A DNA stretch of 64,000 nucleotides from Saccharopolyspora montiporae (GTDB lineage Bacteria; Actinomycetota; Actinomycetes; Mycobacteriales; Pseudonocardiaceae). The DNA lies in assembly GCF_015209505.1 (NCBI RefSeq), contig NZ_JADEYC010000014.1, positions 62,001-126,000 on the forward strand, written 5' to 3'. The first letter of the stretch is position 1; every line of letters begins with the position of its first letter. The notes beneath the pieces were generated by a model, which saw nothing but the letters and a program-made list of their open reading frames with translations, ran no database searches and had not been told where the DNA came from. Position numbers and translations under genes: made by a program. This document shows positions 63,393 to 64,000 of the stretch, piece by piece.

Positions 63393-63421
63393 CCCCAGAT
63401 CTGCGGATCTGGGGTTTTTTT
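63393..63421 (+). terminator. Rho-independent terminator of tRNA-Asn
   Basis: 9-bp stem CCCCAGATC / GATCTGGGG with loop TGCG, followed by seven T. The clearest intrinsic terminator in the window. Confidence 0.92.
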
Positions 63422-63971
63422 CTCGTCTACCGCCCCGGTTGCGCGTTTGTGATCACCTCTTGCCGAGGTCGTTGTCCGGGCCTCGGGAGCCCGCAGTGGG
63501 CCCGCCGGACTGCGTTTCCGCCGGTCGCGGACGAGGTGGGGCCCATCACCGCACACCGTGGGACGGCTGCCGGTTCGGGTAATCTCGAAGCACGCGATCA
63601 CGATCGATCGTCGGCGTTCGCACGACACTGCGAGTCGGTGCGCGCCGTCCCGGCAGAGTGGCCAGATCGCGGATGTGCCAAGAGTTTTCGCTCGTCCTGT
63701 CACCTGTTCAGGCGGATGGTCCGGGCGGCGGCTAACGGCGCGGAGCGTCTCTCCGATGCCTTGGTTGTCCGGCTCGCGGGCGCCGGTGCGGACGAGCACG
63801 ATGTGCACAGGCCCTCGTTCGAGGTCCAGGCACACCACCGGTAGTTCCCGCGCGATCGTCGGCGACATCGAACCGTGATCGTGCGGATGCAACGCGCTCT
63901 CCGCTGCGCTCCGTCTCCGGCGCAGCGGGTGTTCCGCCCACGGAGGCAAGCGAAGGACGGGGGAACTCGAC
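63422..63971. other. 550-bp region after tRNA-Asn with no secure gene
   Basis: Long open frames exist on both strands (minus from 63868: MSPTIARELPVVCLDLERGP; plus to 63844) but each runs through the region with uneven third-position bias and the minus one would read into the terminator and tRNA. Third-position G/C is about 80% only in the outer 55 codons of the minus frame, so a small minus-strand gene or a decayed one is possible. GC is lower than average. Confidence 0.35.
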
Positions 63972-64000
63972 ATGTCCGCACCGGGTATCGGCAAGCCACC
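63972..64000 (+). CDS. Start of a gene cut by the window edge
   Basis: ATG at 63972 (MSAPGIGKP...) follows GAAGGACGGGGGA, a fair ribosome site, and the frame is open to the end of the window. Only 9 codons are visible; no function can be given. Confidence 0.4.

Overview
The window is chromosomal DNA of a high-GC actinomycete. Strong G/C bias at third codon positions, many GTG starts, leaderless genes with TANNNT boxes just upstream of the start codon, RamB next to isocitrate lyase, an SmtB-Zur pair and many short conserved actinobacterial hypothetical genes all point to Actinomycetia. Overall gene content is most like Pseudonocardiaceae (for example Saccharopolyspora); that family call is inference from memory. 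No rRNA, CRISPR array, insertion sequence or phage is visible; one tRNA gene (Asn) lies near the right edge.

Layout. 1-7207: threonine synthase (cut by the left edge), DNA polymerase III delta, ribosomal protein S20, two membrane transporters, a VOC protein and LepA. 7251-10147: divergent ramB and aceA (glyoxylate shunt and its regulator). 10638-13993: flavin oxidoreductase, MOSC protein, O-methyltransferase, NUDIX hydrolase. 14106-18821: four-gene distal valine catabolism operon. 18898-19885: small membrane protein, degenerate secreted RNase and barstar. 20795-27932: two very large genes carrying five ADP-ribosylglycohydrolase-like (ARH) domains. 28618-34630: assimilatory sulfate reduction operon (sir, zinc ribbon, cysH, cysD, cysN, cbiX) preceded by a cysteine-containing leader peptide. 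34697-44249: housekeeping block hemW, hrcA, dnaJ, rsmE, HIT, phoH, ybeY, corC-like, cytidine deaminase-like, era. 44263-47497: proline/glutamine-rich small membrane proteins (DUF4190, two RDD, DUF2752 and a truncated small gene). 47566-49715: recO, uppS and a YbjN-like gene. 49881-52644: permease pair convergent with smtB-zur. 52965-56762: glyS, ydcF-like, dgt and a small gene. 56912-60703: serpin, then a carboxymuconolactone decarboxylase family gene and oxidoreductase facing an ECF41 sigma factor. 60783-63385: dnaG, a small partner gene and tRNA-Asn.

Most of the window is conserved core genome. The parts deserving most attention are (1) the five-domain ARH array, fused at its N-terminus to an SseB-like/type VII-secretion-associated-like domain, in which no domain keeps a complete set of the metal-binding residues; (2) a barstar with intact inhibitor residues beside a ribonuclease that has lost its catalytic histidine; (3) an ECF41 sigma gene whose expected promoter motif sits exactly upstream of the facing decarboxylase/oxidoreductase pair; (4) a 30-residue leader peptide predicted to control sulfur assimilation by cysteine-dependent attenuation. 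All assignments rest on reading the sequence and on recalled family knowledge; no database search was run.
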